A stretch of 9,748 bases of DNA, from the NCBI GenBank assembly GCA_902782475.1, contig CACZNR010000167.1:1-9748 (forward strand), read 5' to 3'. Below are positions 1 through 6,999 of this stretch, in pieces. The position numbers and the translations under genes were made by a program. The notes beneath the pieces were generated by a model that saw only the letters and a program-made list of their open reading frames with translations, was not told the DNA's origin and did not search any database. How positions within the stretch are numbered: the first letter of the stretch is position 1; each line of letters begins with the position of its first letter. The DNA comes from an uncultured Eubacteriales bacterium. GTDB lineage: Bacteria; Bacillota; Clostridia; Christensenellales; Christensenellaceae.

Positions 1-80
1 ATGACAGAAGAGGCATATATGCCTTAAGGTTCGGAAGCAGGATATTCCCGCGTACACGAGCTTAAATGCAGATACATATG
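1..80. other. Window edge, no assignable gene
   Basis: These 80 bases lie beyond the terminator of the minus-strand operon. On the plus strand, one frame is open from base 3 to a TAA at 63-65 (about 20 codons), and another ends in TAA at 25-27. Either could be the tail of a plus-strand gene converging on this operon, but the stretch is too short to identify. A perfect 14-nt palindrome (AGGCATATATGCCT, 11-24) lies here and could be an operator half or chance. I see no ribosome binding site or clear promoter. Confidence 0.2.
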
Positions 81-106
81 AAAAAAGCCGGGACATCCCG
101 GCTTTT
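81..106 (-). terminator. Rho-independent terminator after the SGNH hydrolase gene
   Basis: On the minus strand the sequence forms an 11-bp stem (AAAAGCCGGGA / TCCCGGCTTTT) closed by only TG, so the real loop is probably 4 nt or more. The stem runs into six T's (TTTTTTC). It begins 12 bases after the hydrolase stop codon. The A-run before the stem means it could also stop plus-strand transcription, which would suit a convergent gene off the left edge. Confidence 0.9.
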
Positions 107-118
107 CTTGTTTCTTCC

Positions 119-745
119 TCATACTATGGACAGGAGCGCTTCTTCATATGCATCAGCTATGAGCCTGTGACCTGCCGGAGTCGGATGGACTCCGTCCCTG
201 ATCCAGTAGCTGGCTTCTGCCTTTTCACATGCCCTGTCGAACCTTTCCTGAAGAGGTACGAAAAGAAGCTCATTTTCCAGTGCCACGCGCTTTACGGAAT
301 CCTGTCTGAGCCTTGTTTCAGTATCAAAGAACTCCCATTTCTCCACAGTCTCCCCGGTCTTGAGCACGAAGGGCTCCAGAAGCATGATCTTGACATCAGG
401 CAAGATCTGCTTAGTGTGCTTTACTATTATTGAATACATCTCATAGAACCTGTCATTGTCCACACCGTTGTCGAACATGACATCGTGCCACACGTCGTTT
501 ATGCCAAGAAGGATGCTCAGGACATCCGGCTTTTCGTTCCATACATCGGTCTTTATCCTTGCATAGAGATCCACTATCCTGTTGCCGCTTACTCCTTTGT
601 TTACGAATGTGAACCTTCCCGGATATTTTGCGCCCAGGTCACCTGCCACCATCAGGGCATAACCCTGACCTATGGAGATGGTGCTTCCCTTTTCTTCATT
701 CCTTCCGACATCCGTTATGGAATCTCCCTGAAATAAGATCTTCAT
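119..745 (-). CDS. SGNH/GDSL-family hydrolase (esterase/lipase-like)
   Basis: A 208-residue protein with all the SGNH-hydrolase blocks visible. Block I is GDSIT with nucleophile Ser9, block II has Gly54 in GVSGN, block III is GIND with Gly81 and Asn83, and block V is DGVHP with Asp184 and His187 completing the triad. The family cleaves ester bonds in acylated sugars, polysaccharides or lipids; close relatives are often called lipolytic enzymes or acetylesterases. The real substrate cannot be read from sequence. There is no signal peptide or membrane segment, so it is probably cytoplasmic. The length is typical of a stand-alone SGNH domain. The start is supported by AAAGGAAG ending 5 nt before the ATG. 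It is the last gene of the cluster, 57 nt after the DUF4190-like gene and separated from it by a hairpin. Confidence 0.88.
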   Translation of the reverse strand: MKILFQGDSITDVGRNEEKGSTISIGQGYALMVAGDLGAKYPGRFTFVNKGVSGNRIVDLYARIKTDVWNEKPDVLSILLGINDVWHDVMFDNGVDNDRFYEMYSIIVKHTKQILPDVKIMLLEPFVLKTGETVEKWEFFDTETRLRQDSVKRVALENELLFVPLQERFDRACEKAEASYWIRDGVHPTPAGHRLIADAYEEALLSIV

Positions 746-771
746 CGTGTCTTCCTTTCTTCTGTATACCG

Positions 772-797
772 AAAGGAGCCTGATGTCAGGCTCCTTT
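772..797 (-). terminator. Hairpin between the DUF4190-like gene and the hydrolase gene, possible weak terminator
   Basis: A perfect inverted repeat (AAAGGAGCCTGA / TCAGGCTCCTTT with a CA centre) sits 4 bases after the upstream stop codon. On the minus strand the stem is followed by CGG rather than more T's, so the only T-run is the three T's inside the stem. Termination should therefore be weak. It may be a partial terminator or an mRNA 3'-end stabiliser that lowers hydrolase expression relative to upstream genes. On the plus strand the T-run is four. Confidence 0.55.
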
Positions 798-801
798 TCT
801 A

Positions 802-1569
802 TCAGTAGTCAAAACCGTTAAAATAATCGATTGCATATGCACCGTTTTTAATTGCTTCAATGGCAGCTATGAGTACCACGACAGAAAGAACGATGCCTAT
901 TATTGAAAGAACTATGCCGGCGATGGACATTCCCTTTCCGTTCTTCTTTACACAGCCTATTATTCCAAGTATCAGTCCGGCAAGGCCAAACAGCACACCG
1001 AAAAATCCGGTAAAGGAGAATACCACTGCCAGTATGCCCATGACGAGGGATGTTATGCCGATGCCCTTCTTTGCAGAAGGATAGACCGGTGCAGGGATAT
1101 TCTGCTGATACTGATAGACATTTGGCTGCTGGAACGCATTCTGAGGAACTACTGTCTGCTTCACAGCAGGATCTATCTGATAGTTTGGGAAAAGCGCTTT
1201 TTTCTGTGAAGCACCGTTTGCTGCCTGCGGAGGAACGAACTGAGGTGGCATCTGAACAGGTCTCTGTGCCTGATACTGAGGCTGCTGCTGAACAGGTCTC
1301 TGTGCCTGATACTGAGGCTGCTGCTGAACAGGAGGTACATTCTGTGTACCGAAGTTCTGAGCTGCCGGTGCCTGCTGAGGTATCTGCTGGGCATTGGCCT
1401 CTGCTTTTTCAGCAGTATCCTTCACTTCATTTTTCATATCTACTGCTGTTTTCTCAATGTTTTCGACCCTTCCCTGGAGCTGGGCTGCCACTCTCTGCTG
1501 CTCTTCAAGAGTTTCCAGTGGTCTTCCTGTCTCAGGATCAAACTTTGGTAAAAAATTTCCGTTTTGCAT
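802..1569 (-). CDS. DUF4190-like membrane protein with a Gln/Pro-rich N-terminal half
   Basis: A 255-residue protein from the start chosen here. It opens with a short FDPETGRP segment. Residues about 20-62 are charged and probably coiled-coil, and residues about 62-165 are rich in Q, P, A and Y and likely disordered. A hydrophobic C-terminal part follows, with membrane segments near 172-206 (one long or two short) and 214-238 separated by KKNGKGMSIAG. The Gly-rich alternation of hydrophobic stretches around this motif resembles DUF4190 proteins, whose function is unknown. The Q-rich part contains a perfect 12-residue duplication. The start at 1569 has AAAGGA 7 nt upstream. An ATG at 1593 in the same frame has no ribosome binding site. 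The gene starts 38 nt after the PFL gene. A cytoplasmic Q/P-rich tail anchored in the membrane is inference. Confidence 0.72.
   Translation of the reverse strand: MQNGNFLPKFDPETGRPLETLEEQQRVAAQLQGRVENIEKTAVDMKNEVKDTAEKAEANAQQIPQQAPAAQNFGTQNVPPVQQQPQYQAQRPVQQQPQYQAQRPVQMPPQFVPPQAANGASQKKALFPNYQIDPAVKQTVVPQNAFQQPNVYQYQQNIPAPVYPSAKKGIGITSLVMGILAVVFSFTGFFGVLFGLAGLILGIIGCVKKNGKGMSIAGIVLSIIGIVLSVVVLIAAIEAIKNGAYAIDYFNGFDY
1252..1332 (-). repeat. Tandem 36-bp in-frame repeat, two perfect copies plus 9 bp
   Basis: Bases 1252-1287 and 1288-1323 are identical, and the first 9 bases of the unit recur at 1324-1332. The unit is 12 codons long, so copy-number change keeps the reading frame. It encodes the repeated QQQPQYQAQRPV segment in the disordered part of the DUF4190-like protein. 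Perfect identity, including third codon positions, points to a recent duplication. Confidence 0.95.
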
Positions 1570-1607
1570 TTTCATATCCTTTCTTTTCAACATCTGTGAG
1601 AGATGTA

Positions 1608-2966
1608 TCAGTTTCTCAGGCTGTGAAGCGGTGCAGGTATCCTGCCTCCCCTGTTTATGAAGTCAGTGCTTACTTCCCTGTGCAGTGGGATTATGGGCGC
1701 TTCTCCAAGAAGTCCTCCAAATACTGCAGTCTCTCCAACTCCCTTTCCTATGACCGGTATGAGCCTGCAGGCTGTGGTCTTGTTGTTTATGACACCAATA
1801 GCCGCCTCATCTGCAATTATAGCACTGATGGTCTCCTTAGGAGTATCCCCCGGTACAGCTATCATATCAAGTCCCACTGAACATACGCATGTCATTGCCT
1901 CAAGCTTGTCTATAGTAAGCACGCCTTTTCCGCTGGCTGCTATCATGCCTTCATCCTCACTTACAGGGATGAAGGCCCCTGAAAGACCTCCTACATGGCT
2001 GGAAGCCATGACTCCGCCCTTTTTGACCGCATCATTGAGAAGGGCAAGGGCTGCTGTGGTACCATGCGTACCGCAGGTCTCGAGTCCCATCTCCTCCAGT
2101 ATCCTTGCAACTGAATCGCCTATGGCAGGGGTCGGAGCAAGTGACAGGTCCACAATACCAAATGGTACCCCGAGCCTTTTTGAAGCTTCCATGGCAACCA
2201 GCTGTCCCATCCTGGTGATCTTGAAGGCAGTCTTCTTTATGAGCTCTGCTATCTCATCGAATGAGGCATCCTTTTTGTTCTTTATGGCATGGTGCACCAC
2301 TCCAGGACCGGATACGCCTACATTTATAACGGTATCTCCTTCCCCCGGGCCATGGAATGCCCCGGCCATGAAAGGATTATCCTCCACTGCATTTGCAAAT
2401 ACGGTAAGTTTTGCACATCCGAGACTGTCCCTGTCCTTTGTGGCTTCAGCTATATCAATTATCCTTTCTCCCATGAGCTTCACTGCATCCATGTTGATGC
2501 CTGCCTTCGTTGAAGCAACATTTATGCTCGCACACATATGCTCCGTTTCTGAAAGTGCCTGTGGAAGTGAATCTATAAGGTTGATGTCAGCCTGTGTCAT
2601 TCCCTTCTGCACAAGCGCAGAGAATCCGCCTATGAAATTGACTCCCGTCTCCCTGGCTGCATTTTCCAGTGCATGCGCCAGCTTTACATAGTTCCTTTCC
2701 CTGCAGGATGCTCCTACAAGAGCTACAGGAGTGACCGAGATCCTCTTATTGACTATTGGGATCCCAAACTCGCTCTGGATATCCTCTCCCACCTTGACTA
2801 GATCCTTTGCCCTGCTGACGATCTTCTCATAGATCTTTCGTGAAGCTGCATCTATATCTTCGTCCGCACAGTCCAGAAGTGATATGCCCATTGTTATGGT
2901 CCTGATATCAAGATGCTGACTGTCCAGCATCTCTATGGTCTGTAATATCTCACTTGTATTCAGCAT
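1608..2966 (-). CDS. PFL family protein (DUF711 / UPF0210), function unknown
   Basis: A 452-residue protein matching the PFL/DUF711 family from end to end. It has the N-terminal segment with [16 protein letters not shown], the conserved [12 protein letters not shown] region, a glycine-rich middle, and the late block [18 protein letters not shown] followed by [20 protein letters not shown]. It closes with the typical [20 protein letters not shown] end. The length matches the family, and no frameshift is visible. No biochemical activity is firmly established for the family to my knowledge, and I do not assign one. It lacks a signal peptide and membrane helices, so is probably cytosolic. The start has AAGGTGATG just upstream and lies 9 nt after the ACT-domain gene. 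These two families are commonly found as neighbours, which suggests they act together. Confidence 0.93.
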   Translation of the reverse strand: MLNTSEILQTIEMLDSQHLDIRTITMGISLLDCADEDIDAASRKIYEKIVSRAKDLVKVGEDIQSEFGIPIVNKRISVTPVALVGASCRERNYVKLAHALENAARETGVNFIGGFSALVQKGMTQADINLIDSLPQALSETEHMCASINVASTKAGINMDAVKLMGERIIDIAEATKDRDSLGCAKLTVFANAVEDNPFMAGAFHGPGEGDTVINVGVSGPGVVHHAIKNKKDASFDEIAELIKKTAFKITRMGQLVAMEASKRLGVPFGIVDLSLAPTPAIGDSVARILEEMGLETCGTHGTTAALALLNDAVKKGGVMASSHVGGLSGAFIPVSEDEGMIAASGKGVLTIDKLEAMTCVCSVGLDMIAVPGDTPKETISAIIADEAAIGVINNKTTACRLIPVIGKGVGETAVFGGLLGEAPIIPLHREVSTDFINRGGRIPAPLHSLRN

Positions 2967-2975
2967 GTCATCACC

Positions 2976-3245
2976 TTAGATCCTATGCATAGCTTCGAAT
3001 ATGTCTTCCCTCTGGATCCTGATGGAAAGACCCTTTGTCCTTCCGAATTCATCAAGATCCCTGGAAAGGTCTTCAAATGTCAGTCCTGCCTCACTTATGT
3101 CCACCATCATTATCATGGTGAAATAATCCTGCATGACTGTCTGGGATATATCAAGAACATTTATGTTCTTTTCAGCAAGCACTGTGCAGACTCCTGCGAT
3201 TATCCCTACCTGATCTTTTCCTATAACTGTAACAATAGCTTTCAT
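2976..3245 (-). CDS. ACT domain-containing protein (UPF0237 type)
   Basis: An 89-residue protein made of essentially one ACT domain. It has the first strand MKAIVTVIG, the ligand-loop motif GKDQVGIIAGV at about 9-19, helix 1 (CTVLAEKNINVLDISQ) and strands MIMMVDIS and LSIRIQ. ACT domains usually bind amino acids and regulate an enzyme or regulator, often as dimers. Single-domain members like this one relate to the GcvR-like regulators, but the ligand here is unknown. The gene lies 7 nt after the pheT stop codon with AAGGAAC as its ribosome binding site, so it should be co-transcribed and perhaps translationally coupled with pheT. The PFL gene follows 9 nt later. A sensor role for its PFL partner is inference. 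Confidence 0.92.
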   Translation of the reverse strand: MKAIVTVIGKDQVGIIAGVCTVLAEKNINVLDISQTVMQDYFTMIMMVDISEAGLTFEDLSRDLDEFGRTKGLSIRIQREDIFEAMHRI

Positions 3246-3252
3246 ATGTTCC

Positions 3253-5652
3253 TTATGCCCTCAAAACAGCTCCGTACTGAGCTTCAAGTTCTGCCAGTAT
3301 CCTGTCAAGGCTCTTCTTTATCTGTTCGTCAGAAAGTGTCTCATTAGGTGACCTGAACTTGAGAGAGAATGCTACGCTCTTCTTGTTCTCACCTATCGAA
3401 TCAGATACATATACGTCAAAGAGTTCTGCCTCTTCCAGATACTTTCCTCCGTTCTTCTCTATGGTCTCTATCATCCTGCCTGTCTCAACTTCCCTGTCCA
3501 CTACAAGGCTCAGGTCTCTCTCTATTGCAGGGAATCTTGGTATCTCAGCAAACTTCGTGGTACCCTTCTCATCTATGCCTGCTGACAGGTCGAGCACTGC
3601 TATGGTGACTCTCTTTGTTATATCAAAGTTCTCAGCTATCTTCGGATGGATCTCTCCTATCTGACCCACCACTGTACCTCCGATATACATGAGAGCCTTT
3701 CTTCCAGGATGCATGTAGCTCTCTCCGCCGCCTGCAAACTTCGGTGTCTTTCCGTAAAGCTCATAGACCAGGTTCTCCACGTCACCCTTTAAGGTGAAAT
3801 AGTCTCCGGCCTTCTCACTTAAAGCCATTATGAGATGTGTCTTTTCCTGTGGCAGCTTGCCGTTCAGCGGCACCTGTTCAGGAAGGAATACCCTTCCGAT
3901 CTCATAAAGGCGAAGGTCATCATTTTTCCTGTTGAGGTTAAGGGCAACTGTCTGAAGCATTGAAGGCAACAGTGTAGTCCTCATGTATCCCCTGTCGTCT
4001 CCGAGAGGATTTATTATCCTGACAGCCTTCCTCAGTTCACTGTCCTCTTCTGCTCCGATCTTATCCAGATCCTGCATGCCCATGAATGAATATGTGAGGC
4101 ACTCGAAATATCCCTTTCCGGTGAGATACTGTCTTATGATGTCCTTCTCCCTGTCAGGATCCGATACCTCATCCTTCATGAGTGCGATCTTGCCCTGATT
4201 CTCTTCTATACGGTCATAGCCATAGATCCTTGCCACTTCTTCGGATATGTCAGCCTTGCCGTCTATATCTATCCTGAACCTTGGGATCCTGCATACAAGA
4301 GTTCCGTCCTTAAGCTCGGTATCGATGTACACTCTTCTTAAACAGTCAAGCATGGTCTCTGTATCGAGAGAGGTTCCAAGCCTGTTATTTATGTATTCAG
4401 GTGTGACCTCCACTGTCTTTTCAGAAAGATCTTCATTAAGTACATCTATGGTACCTCCAACTATCTCTCCGGAACCCAGGATCTCCACCAGCTGGCATGC
4501 CCTCTTAAGAGCATATTCTGATACTGTTGCATCAAGTCCCTTTGAGAAACGCATGGAGCTCTCTGTGGCTATGCCAAGCTCCCTTGAGGTCTTTCTTATA
4601 TTGCCGTATGCAAACTTCGCTGATTCGAATACCACTGTATCGGTATCAGCCTGGATCTCTGAATCCTCTCCCCCCATGACACCTGCGATGCCTATAGGAC
4701 CTACTCCGTCACAGATAAGGAGATTGTTGACTGAAAGATCATGGTCTTTTCCGTCCAGTGTCCTTATGGTCTCACCCTTCTCAGCTGTCCTTACTATTAT
4801 CCTGTCCTCCCTTATCTGCTTCCTGTCAAAGGCATGCATGGGCTGTCCGGTCTCCAGCATAACGAAGTTGGTAATATCAACTATGTTGTTTATTGGTCTT
4901 AATCCTGCAGCTATAAGGCGCTGTTTCATCCATCTCGGTGACTCAGCTATCTTCACATTCCTGACCATCTTTGCCATGTATCTTGTGCAGAGTTCGGGAG
5001 CTCTTACTTCCACAGATATATAGTTTTTAATGTCATCGTTATCCTCATGGAACTCAGGAACAGGCAGGTCTATCTCACAGTCCAATGATGCTGCAGTTTC
5101 CCTTGCATTTCCGATGACTGAAAGGCAGTCGCTCCTGTTGGCTCCGACTTCGAACTCAAGAACGGTATCATCCCACATCATGACTTCCCTGATGTCATGT
5201 CCTATCATGGATTCATCTTCCTTGAGTATGAGTATCCCGTATACCTCGGCACCAGGATAGTCAGACTCCTTGAGGCACAGCTCTTCTCCAGAGCAGAGCA
5301 TTCCGTTTGATTCAACGCCCCTGAGCTTTCCCTTCTTTATGTGCACGCCGTTTGGAAGATATGAATCATGGAGTGCCACAGGAACAAGTGCACCTTCGAA
5401 TACATTGTCGGCACCTGTTACGATCTGAACATCCTCACCTGTTCCGATGTTTATCTGACAGATCTGAAGCTTGTCTGCATCAGGATGCTTCTCCAGCTTT
5501 TCTATCTTTCCTACTACTACGTTTACACAGTCTTCCCTTGGAGGATAGACATTCTCAACGGCATTTCCTGTCATGATGAGCTTGTCCACCACTTCGTTCA
5601 GGTCCTTATCTATCTTTACATAATCATTTAGCCAGCGATATGGTACTTTCAT
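3253..5652 (-). CDS. pheT: Phenylalanine--tRNA ligase beta subunit
   Basis: The large subunit of the alpha2-beta2 phenylalanyl-tRNA synthetase, which joins phenylalanine to tRNA-Phe in the cytosol. The 799 residues match the usual bacterial length. It starts with MKVPYRWLNDYV and has an EMAP-like tRNA-binding OB domain at about 42-155 (KHPDADKLQ, then GMLCSGEEL). The B3/B4 editing region follows, with RPINNIVDITNFV near 252 and GVMGGEDSEI near 324. Next are the B5 and catalytic-like core domains, and the C-terminal FDX-ACB domain that contacts the tRNA anticodon stem begins near 700 (RFPAIERDLSLVV). AGGAGG lies 8 nt before the ATG. The gene begins 15 nt after pheS and is controlled with it by the upstream T-box. 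Confidence 0.98.
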   Translation of the reverse strand: MKVPYRWLNDYVKIDKDLNEVVDKLIMTGNAVENVYPPREDCVNVVVGKIEKLEKHPDADKLQICQINIGTGEDVQIVTGADNVFEGALVPVALHDSYLPNGVHIKKGKLRGVESNGMLCSGEELCLKESDYPGAEVYGILILKEDESMIGHDIREVMMWDDTVLEFEVGANRSDCLSVIGNARETAASLDCEIDLPVPEFHEDNDDIKNYISVEVRAPELCTRYMAKMVRNVKIAESPRWMKQRLIAAGLRPINNIVDITNFVMLETGQPMHAFDRKQIREDRIIVRTAEKGETIRTLDGKDHDLSVNNLLICDGVGPIGIAGVMGGEDSEIQADTDTVVFESAKFAYGNIRKTSRELGIATESSMRFSKGLDATVSEYALKRACQLVEILGSGEIVGGTIDVLNEDLSEKTVEVTPEYINNRLGTSLDTETMLDCLRRVYIDTELKDGTLVCRIPRFRIDIDGKADISEEVARIYGYDRIEENQGKIALMKDEVSDPDREKDIIRQYLTGKGYFECLTYSFMGMQDLDKIGAEEDSELRKAVRIINPLGDDRGYMRTTLLPSMLQTVALNLNRKNDDLRLYEIGRVFLPEQVPLNGKLPQEKTHLIMALSEKAGDYFTLKGDVENLVYELYGKTPKFAGGGESYMHPGRKALMYIGGTVVGQIGEIHPKIAENFDITKRVTIAVLDLSAGIDEKGTTKFAEIPRFPAIERDLSLVVDREVETGRMIETIEKNGGKYLEEAELFDVYVSDSIGENKKSVAFSLKFRSPNETLSDEQIKKSLDRILAELEAQYGAVLRA

Positions 5653-5667
5653 TTCCGTTTCCTCCTA

Positions 5668-6687
5668 TTATCTGAACTGTTTCAGGAACCTGACATCATT
5701 CTCATAGAGATGACGTATATCTGTGATGCCGTACTTGATGTTGGTGAGCCTGTCGAGGCCGAGACCAAATGCAAAACCCGAATACACTTCCGGGTCCAGT
5801 CCGCAGTTCTCAAGTACTCTCGGGTTTACCATTCCGCAGCCAAGGACTTCTATCATTCCTGCTCCCTTGCATGCAGGACAGCCTTTTCCTCCGCACAGTG
5901 CACATGTTGCATCCACCTCTGCAGAAGGCTCGGTGAACGGGAAGAATCCAGGTCTGAACTTTGTAACAGTTGACTTTCCATATAGTCTTCTTAAGAATTC
6001 AGCCAGGACGCCCTTAAGATCAGAGAATGTGACATTCTTGTCTATGTAGAGGCCCTCCACCTGATTGAACACAGGTGAATGTGTGGCATCCACGTCATCT
6101 GTCCTGTATACTCTTCCTGGGCAGATCACTCTTATAGGAGGCTCATGCTTGAGCATAGTCCTTATCTGTACAGGAGATGTATGTGTCCTTACGACTATGT
6201 CATCCTCTATATAGAAGGTATCCTGCATATCCCTTGCAGGGTGATCCTTAGGGATGTTGAGCATCTCAAAATTGTATTTGTCATATTCTATCTCAGGACC
6301 ATCGACTACCTCGAACCCCATTCCTACAAATATCTTGCGCACTTCATAATAGGTCTGATTAAGAGGATGGATAGCGCCTGTCTGTACTTCCTTTGCAGGG
6401 AGCGTAACGTCGATCTTTTCAGATCTCAGTTTGAGTTCAAGGGCTGCTTCCTTGAGTTTATTTGTCTTTTCCTGGAATGCGGCCTCCGCCTTTGCCCTTA
6501 TCTCATTTACCTTGCTTCCAAACACAGGTCTTTCTTCCTGAGGTATATCCTTCATATTCTTCATGAGACCGGATATAAGGCCCTTCTTGCCGAGATATTT
6601 GACTCTTATCTCTGATACTTTTTCATTTGTAGAAGCATCCTTAAGATCCGATAACACTTCTTCAATGATCTTTTCAATAGATTCCAA
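5668..6687 (-). CDS. pheS: Phenylalanine--tRNA ligase alpha subunit
   Basis: The catalytic alpha subunit of phenylalanyl-tRNA synthetase, a class II enzyme, 339 residues from the start used here. It has an N-terminal coiled-coil tRNA-binding arm (about 1-95). The motif 1 region follows (HPLNQTYYEVRKIF and GPEIEYDKYNFEMLN), then motif 2 around 186-212 (CPGRVYRTDDVDATHSP) and the phenylalanine-pocket strand FRPGFFPFTEPS. A CxxC...CxxC insert sits at Cys262, 265, 270 and 273, as is common in Firmicute PheS, and motif 3 is GLGLDR at 308-313. The start is a TTG at 6687, because AGGAGG lies 8 nt before it and the first residues fit family N-termini. An in-frame ATG at 6831 would run translation through the T-box leader and is rejected. 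It is partner to pheT, 15 nt downstream. Confidence 0.96.
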   Translation of the reverse strand: MESIEKIIEEVLSDLKDASTNEKVSEIRVKYLGKKGLISGLMKNMKDIPQEERPVFGSKVNEIRAKAEAAFQEKTNKLKEAALELKLRSEKIDVTLPAKEVQTGAIHPLNQTYYEVRKIFVGMGFEVVDGPEIEYDKYNFEMLNIPKDHPARDMQDTFYIEDDIVVRTHTSPVQIRTMLKHEPPIRVICPGRVYRTDDVDATHSPVFNQVEGLYIDKNVTFSDLKGVLAEFLRRLYGKSTVTKFRPGFFPFTEPSAEVDATCALCGGKGCPACKGAGMIEVLGCGMVNPRVLENCGLDPEVYSGFAFGLGLDRLTNIKYGITDIRHLYENDVRFLKQFR

Positions 6688-6701
6688 ATCTGTTTCCTCC
6701 T
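6685..6701 (-). promoter_or_regulatory. Ribosome binding site and TTG start of pheS
   Basis: AGGAGG at 6696-6701, an 8-nt spacer, then TTG at 6685-6687. This decides the pheS start. It lies 3' of the T-box terminator, so the site is made only in read-through transcripts. Confidence 0.88.
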
Positions 6702-6703
6702 GA

Positions 6704-6734
6704 TAAAAAAATAACACCCTGCATCTGCAGGGTG
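6704..6734 (-). terminator. T-box-controlled intrinsic terminator
   Basis: CACCCTGCA (6726-6734) pairs with TGCAGGGTG (6715-6723) and is followed by TTATTTTTTT. The 5' arm shares TTCAC and CCTG bases with the antiterminator, so only one of the two structures can form. Confidence 0.93.
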
Positions 6735-6949
6735 AAATGTTCACGGTACCACCTGAGTCCTTCCTCAAAAAAGAGGAACTCGTCTGATGGATAACGGCTT
6801 GTCTGCCGATCATGCCTACTGTTTTCAGCATGATATGCTAAAAGGTGAAATTTCAGTCATGTCCGGTTACCCTTCTTCCAGCTTTGAAAGGGCTCTCTGA
6901 AAACTCTTCTGCCATGGCCTACTTTGCCTTCTCACAGCACATTTTACAC
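6704..6949 (-). promoter_or_regulatory. Phenylalanine T-box riboswitch (pheST leader)
   Basis: This leader RNA senses uncharged tRNA-Phe and lets transcription continue into pheST when charging is low. Stem I closes with ATGTGCT (6936-6942) against AGCATAT (6833-6839). Its distal loop shows the GCTGGAAG motif, and the specifier is TTC (6847-6849, a Phe codon) followed by the usual A and then CC. Stem II is ATCATGC (6828-6834) with GCATGAT (6809-6815) and an AGTA S-turn element. A CGGC/GCCG stem (6795-6808) is the likely IIA element. Stem III is TTCCTC/GAGGAA (6761-6778). The T-box AGGTGGTACCGTGAA (6740-6754) carries the TGGTACC bulge, whose variable T (6748) can pair with the tRNA discriminator A. 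The antiterminator is CAGG/CCTG plus GTGAA/TTCAC, exclusive with the terminator. The 5' end is estimated from the promoter. Confidence 0.96.
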
Positions 6950-6955
6950 TTGATT

Positions 6956-6984
6956 ATTTTATATTACCCTGATGTAAAAAGCAA
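6956..6984 (-). promoter_or_regulatory. Probable sigma-A promoter of the pheST operon
   Basis: TTGCTT (6979-6984) and TAAAAT (6956-6961) are separated by 17 bases, immediately after the methyltransferase stop codon and just before T-box Stem I. The predicted start is near 6949. An overlapping alternative using TTTACA as the -35 box cannot be excluded. Confidence 0.65.
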
Positions 6985-6999
6985 CATTGCTCTTACATG

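Noticed and set aside
1252..1332. Short direct repeats as a possible CRISPR remnant
   Set aside because: The copies are directly adjacent with no spacers and lie in frame within a coding region.
1570..1593. Upstream ATG for the DUF4190-like gene at 1593
   Set aside because: No ribosome binding site precedes it, whereas AAAGGA lies 7 nt before the ATG at 1569. The eight extra residues are mostly charged and add no motif.
1050..1880. Plus-strand open frame of 276 codons across the DUF4190-like gene and the end of the PFL gene
   Set aside because: It is antisense to two genes with good starts and family matches. The apparent protein repeats are only the antisense of the 36-bp repeat.
1657..2691. 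Long plus-strand open frame opposite the PFL gene (344 codons)
   Set aside because: It mirrors a well-recognised minus-strand gene, its translation is low-complexity Ser/Pro/Ala/Thr-rich with no known motif, and no ribosome binding site or promoter supports it.
4247..5023. Plus-strand open frame of 258 codons inside pheT
   Set aside because: It is antisense to a full-length, motif-complete pheT, with serine-rich composition typical of reverse-strand shadows.
6079..6615. Plus-strand open frame of 178 codons inside pheS
   Set aside because: It is antisense to conserved pheS motifs, and its translation has no recognisable domain.
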